Notes: generated from the letters alone by a model not told the origin. DNA of 64,000 nt from Bacteroidota bacterium (GCA_013298895.1 JAAFJM010000001.1:224328-288327), one strand, 5' to 3'. Positions 48,902 through 57,690 are shown, numbered from the stretch's first letter. Translations and numbers: made by a program.

Positions 48902-49138
48902 ATTTTATGTTAATTATGAATTGCAAAAAGAGGGTTTTAATAAAATCGAATGGTTAACACTAAGTAACTAATACATTAATATAGTTTAATCAAATTGTTA
49001 ATGAATTTTGGTGTGTTAAAGTTCGAAGTGTTAAGTGTTGATGTTAGATGTGTTGATGTTTGGAAATTCGAGGTGTTGAAGTTTTAATTGTTGGATGGTT
49101 GAACTTTTGTATTGTTATCACGCAAGGCGCGATTGGAT

Positions 49139-49170
49139 GGTTATATTGTTGAATGGTTATATTGTTAAAT
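49139..49170. repeat. 16-bp tandem pair in a simple-repeat tract
   Basis: GGTTATATTGTTGAAT (49139-49154) is followed directly by GGTTATATTGTTAAAT, differing in one base; more degenerate copies lie on both sides. Confidence 0.65.
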
Positions 49171-49270
49171 TGTTGATATTGAAATTGTTTAATTGTTGTT
49201 AGATAAAATGCTGCCTAAAAAGTCTATTGATTAATTGCTTAATTTATTGATAGCAGGAAGAGTTTTTGAT

Positions 49271-49356
49271 TGATAAAAACCGATTAAGTTTTAGCTGAAG
49301 CCGTTTTAAGCCAGAGGCTTGATGAAATGCTCACTTGCAAGATGCGAACGAGTGTT
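49271..49356. repeat. Dispersed palindromic repeat, copy A
   Basis: Contains AGTTTTAGCTGAAGCCGTTT, then CCAGAGGCTTGATGAAATGC, then the core CTCACTTGCAAGATGCGAAC with GAGTG. The same order of words recurs near 56.3, 60.2 and 62.8 kb. Confidence 0.7.
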
Positions 49357-49424
49357 GAAAATAATTTTTTGCTTGCCCTAAAATTTATTTTGACTTATTT
49401 GCAATTAGTTAAAAAATACAAACT

Positions 49425-49829
49425 ATGAAAAATACAAATCATTTAGCAATTGCAGTTATTACTTTAATTTTTGCTTGTGGAACCGAAAAAAATGAAATTA
49501 TTGATGAAGTAAATTCTTTCAAGGCATATACTGACTCCATATTGGCTGCTAATACTGAGTATTTAATAGGAGTTGATACCCTATTTATGGAAGTGCCTAA
49601 ATCGCCAACAGAGCCCGATGAAGTTGTTGTTGATACCATTATTGAAAAACACTCAAATTTATTAGATACTACAAACCATTGGAATAACAATTCATTACAA
49701 ACATTAAATCAATACAATTCAATGGAGCAACATTTGGATTCAGTAAAAAGTAAAATGGATACTAAAACAATGGAGTTATATGAGTCTATCAAAATAAAAA
49801 TGAATGCCATAAAACAGCCAGTTCGTTAG
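49425..49829 (+). CDS. Small lipoprotein, unknown
   Basis: A 134-residue protein with a lipoprotein signal peptide (AIAVITLIFACGTEKN, lipid Cys about residue 18). The mature part is acidic and mostly helical (EIIDEVNSFKAYTDSILAANTEYLIG, SMEQHLDSVKSKMDTKTMELYESIKIKMN). It has no recognisable family. The gene stands alone, with 292 gene-free bases downstream. Function unknown. Confidence 0.65.
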   Translation: MKNTNHLAIAVITLIFACGTEKNEIIDEVNSFKAYTDSILAANTEYLIGVDTLFMEVPKSPTEPDEVVVDTIIEKHSNLLDTTNHWNNNSLQTLNQYNSMEQHLDSVKSKMDTKTMELYESIKIKMNAIKQPVR

Positions 49830-50121
49830 TCTATTTTTAAAGCAATTAACATAAAGTACCATAAAACAATGTGGTATATATGTTTACAAACCAAAATTGG
49901 TTAGGTTTTATATTATTGAATGATTAATGAAACAAGTTGTGTAAATAATTATTACTTTAGATAAAATAAGTGAAAAATATGCTTGAATTATCTTAATTAA
50001 TCAAAGGAAAGAATCAGCGTTTTAGATTAAGTAATAACTCAAGAATTTAACAGTAAAAAATGTTTATTCAGGTTGTGAAAGCAGTTTAAAATTTACCCCA
50101 ATTAATTTAGTTACTATAAAA

Positions 50122-51564
50122 ATGAAATTTTATTTATCAATATACAAATGTTTGCTGTGCTTAACGCTTTTGGTTTTGTGGAACAATATATTATTGGCAC
50201 AAAAGAAAGGTGAAATATTATTAGAAGCAGAAGTAAATCCAGAATACATTGGTGGCGAAGCCGCCATGAATAGATTTTTAGCCTATAATTTTGTATACCC
50301 TGAATATTGTAATAAAAATAATATAGGAGGGAAGGCGGTTATAAAATTTAGGGTAGCTAGTTCTGGTTATGTAGATACTGCATTTATTCTCGAATCGCCT
50401 CATCCATTAATCAGTGAGGAATATATTCGTGTGGTAAAATCAATGCCAAGATGGATTCCAGGGCGACAAGCAGGTAAGGCTGTTGCTGTTTATTTTACTC
50501 TTCCTTTGGTTTGCACACCAGAAAGAATTTTAGACGATGAACCACAATATATTTTAGCCAATACCCATAAACCAATTAAAATAGCGCCAGAAATTTCAGA
50601 AAGTGAACGCAAAAGAAATTCAATAAAGCAATTTGTGGCACAAACAAACAATGAGTTTTACAATTATGAAATTTTTGGTAATACACAAAATAATATGTTT
50701 GCCGACCAAGATAAAATAACTATTTTAAATAGCGATGAATTTTTGAGCACGCATAAAATTTATTTTACCAATAAAAAAACACAAATTGATTCTATAAAAA
50801 ATATACTGAACGATTCAAATTCATGTTTGAACGATTCCGCAATAAATGAGTCATTTAATAAGTTTGAGCTTTTTATAGCTAGAGAGTTAAAGTGCATTGA
50901 TAGGTTTCAACGTTTAGGTGGTTTTTGGAGGTCGAGTATGCAGTTTCATCCAACTTATAATAATTGGTATATGAACGATGCTTATACCCAAAAGTATGAT
51001 GCAGGTTACTTAAACAAAAAAGTCAATTTTATAATTTTTTTTGATTTGCCAAGCTTTAATTTTACTTCTGGTAATTTATCTAAGGTTGGGTTTAATCATT
51101 TCGATAATTTGAGTATTGGATTGGGCTATTGTTATAAAAAGTTTACTTTTAAAGTGTATGGAGGTTTTTTAGCAGGCACTAATCCTTCCTATAAAGTAGT
51201 CTATAACGATAGTATCTTTAATGCCAATTATTCATCATCTGGCGTGTTTGGTTTTGAAACTAGTTATAAATATCATAACCATAAAAGTTGGAGTTGTTTC
51301 ATAAATGGGGGAATAGGTTCTTCCAAGTTAAATCAATTTGGAATTGGTGAATTAAAAAAAGAAAATCAAGTTTTAGTTTCAAATACTTCTCCAATATTTA
51401 AATTAGGGCATACCATTAGTTATAGGTTAAATCCTATGCTTTATTTTACATTTAATACCAATGTTTCGTATGTAAACCATCAATCAAATATAGGAACTGA
51501 TTTGAGCGGATTTTTATATCAAGCTGGATTTGGATTTGGTATTTGGGGCAATAAAAACTGGTAG
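50122..51564 (+). CDS. Exported protein with TonB C-terminal domain at its N-terminus and a barrel-like C-terminal half
   Basis: A 480-residue protein. The signal peptide is residues 1-26 (NNILLAQ). Residues about 35-135 match the TonB C-terminal domain outline: NPEYIGGEAAMNRFLAYNFVYP, IGGKAVIKFRVASSGYVDTAF, SEEYIRVVKSMPRWIPGRQAGKAVAVYFTLPLV. Unlike true TonB, there is no N-terminal membrane anchor or proline-rich spacer. After a polar middle (about 150-270), residues about 290-480 are Tyr/Phe-rich amphipathic strands ending in FGFGIWGNKNW, like an outer-membrane barrel with a terminal aromatic residue. It is followed after 8 bases by a membrane protein gene. Confidence 0.7.
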   Translation: MKFYLSIYKCLLCLTLLVLWNNILLAQKKGEILLEAEVNPEYIGGEAAMNRFLAYNFVYPEYCNKNNIGGKAVIKFRVASSGYVDTAFILESPHPLISEEYIRVVKSMPRWIPGRQAGKAVAVYFTLPLVCTPERILDDEPQYILANTHKPIKIAPEISESERKRNSIKQFVAQTNNEFYNYEIFGNTQNNMFADQDKITILNSDEFLSTHKIYFTNKKTQIDSIKNILNDSNSCLNDSAINESFNKFELFIARELKCIDRFQRLGGFWRSSMQFHPTYNNWYMNDAYTQKYDAGYLNKKVNFIIFFDLPSFNFTSGNLSKVGFNHFDNLSIGLGYCYKKFTFKVYGGFLAGTNPSYKVVYNDSIFNANYSSSGVFGFETSYKYHNHKSWSCFINGGIGSSKLNQFGIGELKKENQVLVSNTSPIFKLGHTISYRLNPMLYFTFNTNVSYVNHQSNIGTDLSGFLYQAGFGFGIWGNKNW

Positions 51565-51572
51565 TAAAGCTT

Positions 51573-52094
51573 ATGCAATTATTGTTAAAAGTAATTTATA
51601 AAACAGCCTTATTTATGCTAATATTTTGGCTTGGTGTTGCTGTATTAAGCAATTTTGTTCCTTTAGAATTTGCTTCGCAAAATGTTGAACATTCGTATTA
51701 TTCCATTAGGTTTTATGGGGTACCAATTGCCATAGTTTTTACTTTAACTGGAACTATAAAAAAGAAAGAATCTTGGGGTGAGATAATTTCAAAAATAGTC
51801 CTTACCATTTTTGCTTGTTTGGGTTCTGTAGTTATTATGACTATAATGTTGTTTGGAGGAATGTGTGCTTGGACTACCGATAAAGTTTTGTTTGAACATA
51901 AACAGCAATCAACCATTAAAATTGAAAAACGCAGTTATGGTTGCGGTGCTACCGATAGCAGTCCTTCAACTCCAGGTATTTTTAAAGTAAATAACTTTAC
52001 GCCTTATTTTAGGTATGCAACTCCAATTGATACTAATGAAATAGATAAAAATGAATGGTTAAGAATAAAGCAAATAGATAATAACTTTAATTAA
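51573..52094 (+). CDS. Small membrane protein, unknown
   Basis: A 173-residue protein with three likely membrane segments (residues 8-28, 46-62 and 70-98). A polar C-terminal domain follows, with two nearby Cys residues (CAWTTDKVLFEHKQQSTIKIEKRSYGCGATDSS is summarised: Cys about 103 and 123). It starts 8 bases after the TonB-domain gene and is likely cotranscribed. No family was recognised. Confidence 0.65.
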   Translation: MQLLLKVIYKTALFMLIFWLGVAVLSNFVPLEFASQNVEHSYYSIRFYGVPIAIVFTLTGTIKKKESWGEIISKIVLTIFACLGSVVIMTIMLFGGMCAWTTDKVLFEHKQQSTIKIEKRSYGCGATDSSPSTPGIFKVNNFTPYFRYATPIDTNEIDKNEWLRIKQIDNNFN

Positions 52095-52235
52095 GAAAAT
52101 GCCTTTTATTGTATTTAGTTGGTTGATCTAAATTAACCAATTAAATTTATTAAATAGAATTACCAACCTGAATTCTGGATAAAAACGCTGTCATTTAACT
52201 AGATTCAACCTGTTTACGGTCAAACAAATTGGCTC

Positions 52236-52301
52236 GTCCCGATGGGACTTTAATATGCCTTGGTTGTCTATGAAGCTACCATAAGTTCGCCTCTACGAGG
52301 C
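52236..52301. repeat. Two triloop hairpins: GTCCC-GAT-GGGAC and GCCTC-TAC-GAGGC
   Basis: Both have perfect 5-bp stems with 3-base loops and are spaced 40 bases apart. The design equals GTTCC-TAC-GGAAC at 17341-17353. Confidence 0.7.
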
Positions 52302-52337
52302 TATTTTGATAATTTTAACTCATTAAATTTTGATAAT

Positions 52338-52393
52338 TTTATCATTCATACTTTATCATTCATACATTATCATTCATACTTCATAATTCATCA
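52338..52393. repeat. 14-bp tandem repeat, three copies plus a degenerate fourth
   Basis: TTTATCATTCATAC at 52338 and 52352, ATTATCATTCATAC at 52366, and a weaker TTCATAATTCATCA at 52380. Confidence 0.85.
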
Positions 52394-52456
52394 TCACTGA
52401 ACTTATTGGATTATTAACCGAACTCAGTCTCCTAGCAACTGTTTTACGGGTTTTAT

Positions 52457-52849
52457 TTACCCAAAAATTATTTCTTCAAATGAGGTGGCATTTTTTATGT
52501 TGTTCAGCCAATCAACTTTATTTTGGTCATCCGCTAACATCATAATTTGGTTAAGCATGTGTTGTCTTACTTGTTCAAGTGTCATTTTTTGTTCGGTCTT
52601 TTTAAAAATAAATTCCACCTTACAAAAGGTTGGTATAAAACTAAATAGTTGAATAATTTTTGAAGGCAATTTTCTATCAATTAGTTTGTAAATATGGCCA
52701 TTTGAGTCAACAAATAAATTGTTTAAAAAATATTTTTGATATAATTCGTTATCGGGGTTATATATAAATTCCTTTTCGAGAACATAAAGTAAATAGTCTT
52801 CATCTTTGTTCCAATTGCTTATGGAAACATTTGCTGCTGGAAATTTCAT
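52457..52849 (-). CDS. Small cytoplasmic protein, unknown
   Basis: A 130-residue protein without signal peptide or membrane helix. It contains NLFVDSNGHIYKLIDRKLPS, VEFIFKKTEQKMTLEQVRQHMLNQI and ends in an Ile/Phe/Gly tail (ATSFEEIIFG). The mixture of strands then helices resembles small immunity- or DUF4288-like proteins, but no family is certain. The nearest neighbours point away or are unrelated. Function unknown. Confidence 0.6.
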   Translation of the reverse strand: MKFPAANVSISNWNKDEDYLLYVLEKEFIYNPDNELYQKYFLNNLFVDSNGHIYKLIDRKLPSKIIQLFSFIPTFCKVEFIFKKTEQKMTLEQVRQHMLNQIMMLADDQNKVDWLNNIKNATSFEEIIFG

Positions 52850-52941
52850 AGCTATTTATTTAAATGTTTGTTTGTACAACAAGTGAATTTTAAATATATG
52901 TTAGTTCGAAATTTTTACCTTAAAAGTTAAGATGTCAATCC

Positions 52942-54072
52942 TTACCGTTTATATTCAGAATAAGTAATAAATGATTTTCCATCAAAAAGGTATAAACCCG
53001 TTTCTCTTGTACCCACCCAAATATTTCCGTTTTTATCTTCCAAAATAGACCAAATGCTGTTATTAAGCAAACCCTCTTTTTCAGTAAACTGAGTAAAAGA
53101 TTTTCCATCAAATCGGCTAAGGCCAGAGCCTGCATCTCCACCAAGCCAAAGGTTTCCGTTTTTGTCTTCCATTATTTTGGTAACGCCACCAGGTAATCCA
53201 TCTTTTTTAGTAAAACTGGTAAATGGTTTAGATTCGTTATTCACCGAAAACGAAGGAATATAGCGGTAAACACCACCCCAATTGCTGAACCAAATATTGC
53301 CATTTTTATCTTGCAATTGAGGCCAAGCCCAAGTATTCGGTTTTGGCTTTGGCCCATCTTGAAATAAAGTATCTAGTTTAAAGTTGGTGATGGTTTTACC
53401 ATCGTAACAAAATACACCTTCAGTACCTCGGCCACCAAACCAAATATTACCTGCATTATCTTCCAATATGCGTTCTGCATTGTTATTACTGCTTAAAAAG
53501 CCACCCGATATTTTACTAATGTTAAATGGAATAAAAGTTTTGCCATCGTATATAAAAACGCCATCGATGGTTGTAAACCAAATTTTTCCATTTTTTGCTT
53601 GCATCATATTAAATACCCAATGCGAGTTGCGATACAATTCATTCTTGTTAATTGGCTGGTCTTTGGGTAAAGGGATTTTTATTTCAGTAAATAGTTTATC
53701 ACCTTTTTTTATGGAAGCAGAAGGATTGTAAATACAAAGTCCTACGTGTGTACCTATCCAAATTTTGCCTTCTTTATCCTCTAACATACACGAAATATTA
53801 TTGCTGTTAAGGCCATCATCCATTAAATACCTACTAAATATTTTCCCATCAAATTTATAAAGGCCATTTTCTGTAGTACCAAACCAAAGGTTACATGTAT
53901 TATCTTCTAAAATACATTGAACACTGCCATATTCTGGGTCACCAATGGTTTTTATCAATTTAGGATGTTCACTTTCTTGATACAGATTCTTTTTAACTGG
54001 TCCGTTACATGCTGTTGCAAAAACTAATAAAGCACAAAAAGTAAAAATTTGTATGGAGAAATATTTTTTCAT
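52942..54072 (-). CDS. Lipoprotein with seven two-component-regulator-type propeller repeats
   Basis: A 376-residue lipoprotein; the ATG ending at 54072 gives a signal peptide with lipobox (LLVFATACNG). Seven repeats of the reg_prop type follow: each shows L(E/Q)Dxx(G/C)NxWxG...FDGK (first NLWFGTTENGLYKFDGK, last NIWVGTRETGLYLFDGK), enough for one closed seven-bladed beta-propeller. In hybrid two-component sensors such repeats come as 14 blades plus kinase; here no kinase or DNA-binding domain is attached, so it is a free periplasmic or surface lipoprotein, perhaps ligand-binding. Confidence 0.85.
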   Translation of the reverse strand: MKKYFSIQIFTFCALLVFATACNGPVKKNLYQESEHPKLIKTIGDPEYGSVQCILEDNTCNLWFGTTENGLYKFDGKIFSRYLMDDGLNSNNISCMLEDKEGKIWIGTHVGLCIYNPSASIKKGDKLFTEIKIPLPKDQPINKNELYRNSHWVFNMMQAKNGKIWFTTIDGVFIYDGKTFIPFNISKISGGFLSSNNNAERILEDNAGNIWFGGRGTEGVFCYDGKTITNFKLDTLFQDGPKPKPNTWAWPQLQDKNGNIWFSNWGGVYRYIPSFSVNNESKPFTSFTKKDGLPGGVTKIMEDKNGNLWLGGDAGSGLSRFDGKSFTQFTEKEGLLNNSIWSILEDKNGNIWVGTRETGLYLFDGKSFITYSEYKR

Positions 54073-54181
54073 GGTAATTTTATTTATCAATGACTGCATC
54101 TGTTTGTTGAGTTATTAGTGGTAAAGGTTCGAACTCCCAAGATGCGAAGGGGTGCAGATTGAATTGATAGGTTAAGTATTT

Positions 54182-54394
54182 TTATTTGCAGGCTCCTTTT
54201 GTATAATTAGTTATTCCTTTGCATTCAGCTTCACACGAATTGCCATACGTTTTATCGTTGCAGCCACAAACAGGATCATATTGTTTGGTACAGTTGCAAT
54301 TCTTGTTGTTTTCAATGCATCCGTCCTTTTTGCATTGCGATAATGAAAGCATTAAAATTATCGCCATAAACCATTTTGAAATTGTTCTTTTCAT
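54182..54394 (-). CDS. Kazal-type protease-inhibitor-like lipoprotein
   Basis: A 70-residue lipoprotein with lipid Cys21 (LMLSLSQC). The mature part has the Kazal pattern: eight further cysteines at 26, 33, 35, 43, 45, 54, 58 and 69, with YDPVCGCNDKTYGNSCEAEC, matching the YxPVCGxxxxTYxNxCxAxC signature. Kazal domains inhibit serine proteases; a bacterial copy is likely exposed on the envelope. The reactive-site (P1) residue would lie before the CTKQYDP segment and cannot be assigned with confidence. It lies 109 bases upstream of the propeller gene on the same strand. Confidence 0.85.
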   Translation of the reverse strand: MKRTISKWFMAIILMLSLSQCKKDGCIENNKNCNCTKQYDPVCGCNDKTYGNSCEAECKGITNYTKGACK

Positions 54395-54555
54395 TATTAC
54401 TAAATTATATTTTTCAGTATTTCAGGAAATTAAACTTTTGAAATTAATTAACCGCTAATTTATGCATTTCAATCTAATACAAAGTAAAATTATATTTCAA
54501 GCCCTTTTTATAAAACTTTGCTAACTGTGCTGATATTGAGTGCCAAATATGTTCA

Positions 54556-55959
54556 CTATCTTTCTGCATTGTTTATGTCAGGTTCAGCAATTAGATAATA
54601 GTTAATTTTAAAATCGTAATAGGGATAACTTTCGTAAAGTTTATCAAATTGCTGCATGGCTTTTTCGTCCCACAATTTACTACCGTATTTAAAGCAGTGT
54701 TTATATTCAGTTATGAATTCGGTTGATACATAATCAAAATTAAACCGTTTTACTTTTTCTATTAAATTTTCTTTTTGCACAGTGGCTGGAAAAAAACAGT
54801 ATATGCTATTATCAAAAATTTGAAAATTATTTTTGCCATCTGTTTTAGTAATTAGTTTAATTACACATCGCACAGAACTATCATTTTGCAACTCTTGCAA
54901 GATTTGTATTCTGCTGTTCTCACTTAAATTTTCTAAGTCAAAAACGGTTTTATAATGGATATTGTATATTTTTAAATTGGGGTAATCTTTTTGATAATCA
55001 CGAAAAGTGGTTTTATTCTTTTCTATACTAGGCAGCGCATTATAAAATACACAATATTGATGGTGTTTGTAATCTACAGGTCGCTTTATATTATTTATAA
55101 TCATATAAGGTTCGTTAGGTTTAATAAGGTACAATTGAAAAGTTCTATTATTTGCCCCATCTACCAAAGGGTAAGTAACACTGCTACTATCTTTTACTAT
55201 TTTTAGTTCGCTGGCTTTTTCAGGAAATAGGTATTTGAACTTATTGCTTGTTATATAAATAGGATAGTCTTTTGCGTGCAACTCATTTTTATAATATACT
55301 TTACAATCTTTGATGTCTGCATTCATTAATTCAAAGCTAAATTCTTTACCATGATATGCTACATCATAGCCATCGCCAAATCTTGCTTTTGTGACAATTC
55401 CTCCAATTTTACTGCTATCAGCATTTAGTTTGCAGCCAGCTTCTTTCATTATACCATTTGGAAAAGTATATAAATAATTGTGCTTTAAACTGTCTAACGG
55501 AAGGGTAAATTGCAAACTACCATCTGGCATTTTATGCTTAGCAGCATTTTTATTTACAAGTTGCGTGTATAAAGTAACCGTTAAATGTTCATTGCCATAT
55601 TCTATTCTTGCCATTTGGTTAATAGGAGAATAATAACCTTCAAAATTTTCAAATACTTGGTAGTACACCAATGGCGCTTTGCTATTGGCTTTTACTATGC
55701 AAGGCATATTCCAATCTTTGTGATAATATGGGTTTAAATAAACAGAAATATCTCTTTTGGTGGTATTCCAAATCCAGAAAGTATCGGTAACAGCCTTTGT
55801 ACTTTTACCTTTATCATAATAAAAAACGGGTAATTTTCTATTGGGTTGAAAGCACTCCAAGGCTTTATGGATAACACTATCAGGAGCTACTACATTTTGT
55901 GCAAAAGAATTACACAAAACATTAAAAAACAGGATAGCAATTAAATAAAATCGTTTCAT
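54556..55959 (-). CDS. Exported protein, unknown
   Basis: A 467-residue protein with signal peptide (residues 1-21, CNSFAQ). Residues about 45-110 have an immunoglobulin-like outline (VTDTFWIWNTTKRDISVYLNP... KANSKAPLVYYQ) as in DUF1573-like domains; the middle has strands and a carboxypeptidase-regulatory-like outline; the C-terminal region (about 310-467) is alpha/beta with SLEKNKTTFRDYQKDYPNLKIYNI-type segments. No catalytic motif was recognised. It is Asn/Lys/Tyr-rich. The gene stands alone. Function unknown. Confidence 0.6.
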   Translation of the reverse strand: MKRFYLIAILFFNVLCNSFAQNVVAPDSVIHKALECFQPNRKLPVFYYDKGKSTKAVTDTFWIWNTTKRDISVYLNPYYHKDWNMPCIVKANSKAPLVYYQVFENFEGYYSPINQMARIEYGNEHLTVTLYTQLVNKNAAKHKMPDGSLQFTLPLDSLKHNYLYTFPNGIMKEAGCKLNADSSKIGGIVTKARFGDGYDVAYHGKEFSFELMNADIKDCKVYYKNELHAKDYPIYITSNKFKYLFPEKASELKIVKDSSSVTYPLVDGANNRTFQLYLIKPNEPYMIINNIKRPVDYKHHQYCVFYNALPSIEKNKTTFRDYQKDYPNLKIYNIHYKTVFDLENLSENSRIQILQELQNDSSVRCVIKLITKTDGKNNFQIFDNSIYCFFPATVQKENLIEKVKRFNFDYVSTEFITEYKHCFKYGSKLWDEKAMQQFDKLYESYPYYDFKINYYLIAEPDINNAER

Positions 55960-56403
55960 TTAAAATTGAAATATAAAACAAAATTGAACATATTATAGCT
56001 AAATTCTTCAAATTTAATTTCCATTTTTTGTAATGTAATGGTTACTGTATCACTTTGTAAGGCTGTAAACATTTTTATTCAATTTTTGAATATTTAAGAA
56101 CTACTTTTAGTTGTGAGTTTTTTATGGTTACGCCTAAAGTCAGCGTATGTCCGAATGTGTCGGGACTTGTCACAAATCAGTTGTACACATGCAAATAAAA
56201 GGATAAAAAAAACAAAGTGAAATTACTTTTTTAAATATAAAAAAAACCACTTCAGTTTTAGCTAAAGCGGTTAAAGTTTATCAGTGCCATATAATTAGTT
56301 AAATACTCGCCAGCAAGATGGGAGCGAGTTAGGAAATTTTTTTACTTAGTTTAGCAACATCTAAATATTTTGCTCTTTCAAAAGTAGTTGTGTTTGATTG
56401 TTT
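55960..56403. other. Gene-free 444-base gap containing dispersed repeat copy C
   Basis: No credible gene on either strand. Copy C of the dispersed repeat fills 56201-56335; otherwise nothing recognisable. Confidence 0.7.
56201..56335. repeat. Dispersed palindromic repeat, copy C
   Basis: Core ACTCGC (56305-56310), spacer cagcaagatgg, GCGAGT (56324-56329). The left arm includes AAAACAAAGTGAAATTACTT and CAGTTTTAGCTAAAGCGGTT, which align with copy E at 62771-62850. Confidence 0.8.
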
Positions 56404-57609
56404 TTACTGAACCAAATGGTTTAGAAAACTTGAAATTACATTTTCGTGATTCAATAATCTTTCTAAAATCCAAGCTAATGAAGCTATAATGGCTAATATA
56501 GCTCCAATAATTCTAACATATTTATATATTGAAAATTTACTTAAGAATATGATGGGTAGGAATGATAAAATAAAAATAATTTGCATCAATTCAATGCCTA
56601 AATTAAAGCCTAATACCGTAAGTAATTTTAATGATATGCCTATATTTAGATTGAATAAAGTAGAGGCAAATGCAGAACCATGAATTAATCCAAATATAAA
56701 GGTAATAACAGTTTCTTTGTCAGGGAAAATAGGTATGATGGCATGTATGGCAGATATTAAAATGGTAATGGCTATTGCTATTTCAATGCTTTGTGAGAAA
56801 TTTGGAATTGGAAATAAAGAGATAAGTAACAATGTTAATGAATGCCCAATTGTAAATGCAGTTACAATTTTTATAACTCTTACCGATGCGTATTTTATAC
56901 CACCAAACCCGCTCCATTGGCCATCAGATACTATTATTGGAGCAATGAGTAAAATTACCAATAAAAACATCAAATGGTCAATGCCAACTTTAATATGATG
57001 CATCCCTAATGAAATCATTTTTGTAAATCCATGCCAACGGCTTCCTTCATCTAAGTTAATGCTAAATGGTTTTACGGTATTTGATTCAATATCCAATTGA
57101 ATAGTGCCAATTTCGGCTGGTTCCGAAGGTACTATGCCATTATTAAAGTCTTGATTCACTTTTATAATGGCAAAGTGTGTTACTACTTGGTGAATAATGG
57201 CATCGTACTGTAATGTAAATTGTCTCAGATTAGCTTTGGTTCTTGGCAAACAAGTAATTTCAAAAATTAGTTCTTTATAAACGCCATTTAGCTCGCTTTG
57301 TAAACTATCATACCTGATATTTGAAACCGATAAAGCCCAATAGTCGTTTTGGTTTGAATAAATTTTAGTATGTAATAATATATAGTTTACTAAATCTGAT
57401 TGGTTATCTTTTATATATTGTTGGTTAATGTTTTGTAAGTTTTTGCCACAAGCTAATTCAAACTCTTGTACGGGTAATTGCAGTTCTATTTTTACTTTTT
57501 CATCATATATGTTAAGTAATACCAACGAGTTTGGCATGGGGTGTGCAACTAAATTGTTTAAACAAAATAGGCTTACAACAAATGCAAATAAGTATTTACA
57601 ATTTTTCAT
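56404..57609 (-). CDS. HupE/UreJ-family membrane protein
   Basis: A 401-residue protein with signal peptide (residues 1-22, NNLVAHP). An about 180-residue exported beta-rich domain (VKIELQLPVQEFELACG) is followed by a HupE/UreJ-type membrane region with about seven helices (residues 195-395). The family signature is LGMHHIKVGIDHLMFLL, followed by IGHSLTLLLISLF, AIHAIIPIFP and GLIHGSAFAST, all His-containing. HupE/UreJ proteins are nickel transport-related in some bacteria; this long variant with an exported domain is of unsettled function. It is 114 bases downstream of the DUF3500 gene, with a terminator between. Confidence 0.82.
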   Translation of the reverse strand: MKNCKYLFAFVVSLFCLNNLVAHPMPNSLVLLNIYDEKVKIELQLPVQEFELACGKNLQNINQQYIKDNQSDLVNYILLHTKIYSNQNDYWALSVSNIRYDSLQSELNGVYKELIFEITCLPRTKANLRQFTLQYDAIIHQVVTHFAIIKVNQDFNNGIVPSEPAEIGTIQLDIESNTVKPFSINLDEGSRWHGFTKMISLGMHHIKVGIDHLMFLLVILLIAPIIVSDGQWSGFGGIKYASVRVIKIVTAFTIGHSLTLLLISLFPIPNFSQSIEIAIAITILISAIHAIIPIFPDKETVITFIFGLIHGSAFASTLFNLNIGISLKLLTVLGFNLGIELMQIIFILSFLPIIFLSKFSIYKYVRIIGAILAIIASLAWILERLLNHENVISSFLNHLVQ

Positions 57610-57644
57610 TTCAATTTGTACTTTGGTGAGATGCTAAAAAATAA

Positions 57645-57690
57645 AACAAAGGCTGTTTTCACATTAGAAAACAGCCTTTGTTTATTTATT
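57645..57690 (-). terminator. Terminator between the DUF3500 and HupE genes
   Basis: AACAAAGGCTGTTTTC pairs with GAAAACAGCCTTTGTT around a 6-base loop, with T-rich sequence on the minus-strand 3' side. Confidence 0.8.

Larger units (their letters stand above)
48902..49424. other. Gene-free 523-base gap with simple repeats and a dispersed palindromic repeat
   Basis: No credible gene. About 49021-49200 is a degenerate GTTGAATGGTT/ATTGTT-like low-complexity stretch, containing an exact-unit 16-bp tandem pair. From 49271 a copy of the dispersed palindromic repeat follows. Confidence 0.7.
52095..52456. other. Gene-free 362-base gap with triloop hairpins and a 14-bp tandem repeat
   Basis: No credible gene. 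It holds two 5-bp-stem hairpins (52236-52248 and 52289-52301) and a TTTATCATTCATAC tandem tract (52338-52393). Confidence 0.75.

Noticed and set aside
52935..53144. Second minus-strand ORF inside the propeller gene
   Set aside because: It is an alternative frame of the repeated propeller sequence.
54121..54160. tRNA-like T-loop GGTTCGAACTCC
   Set aside because: The flanking five bases do not form a T-stem and no acceptor, D or anticodon arms can be built around it; it lies in a weak copy of the dispersed repeat.
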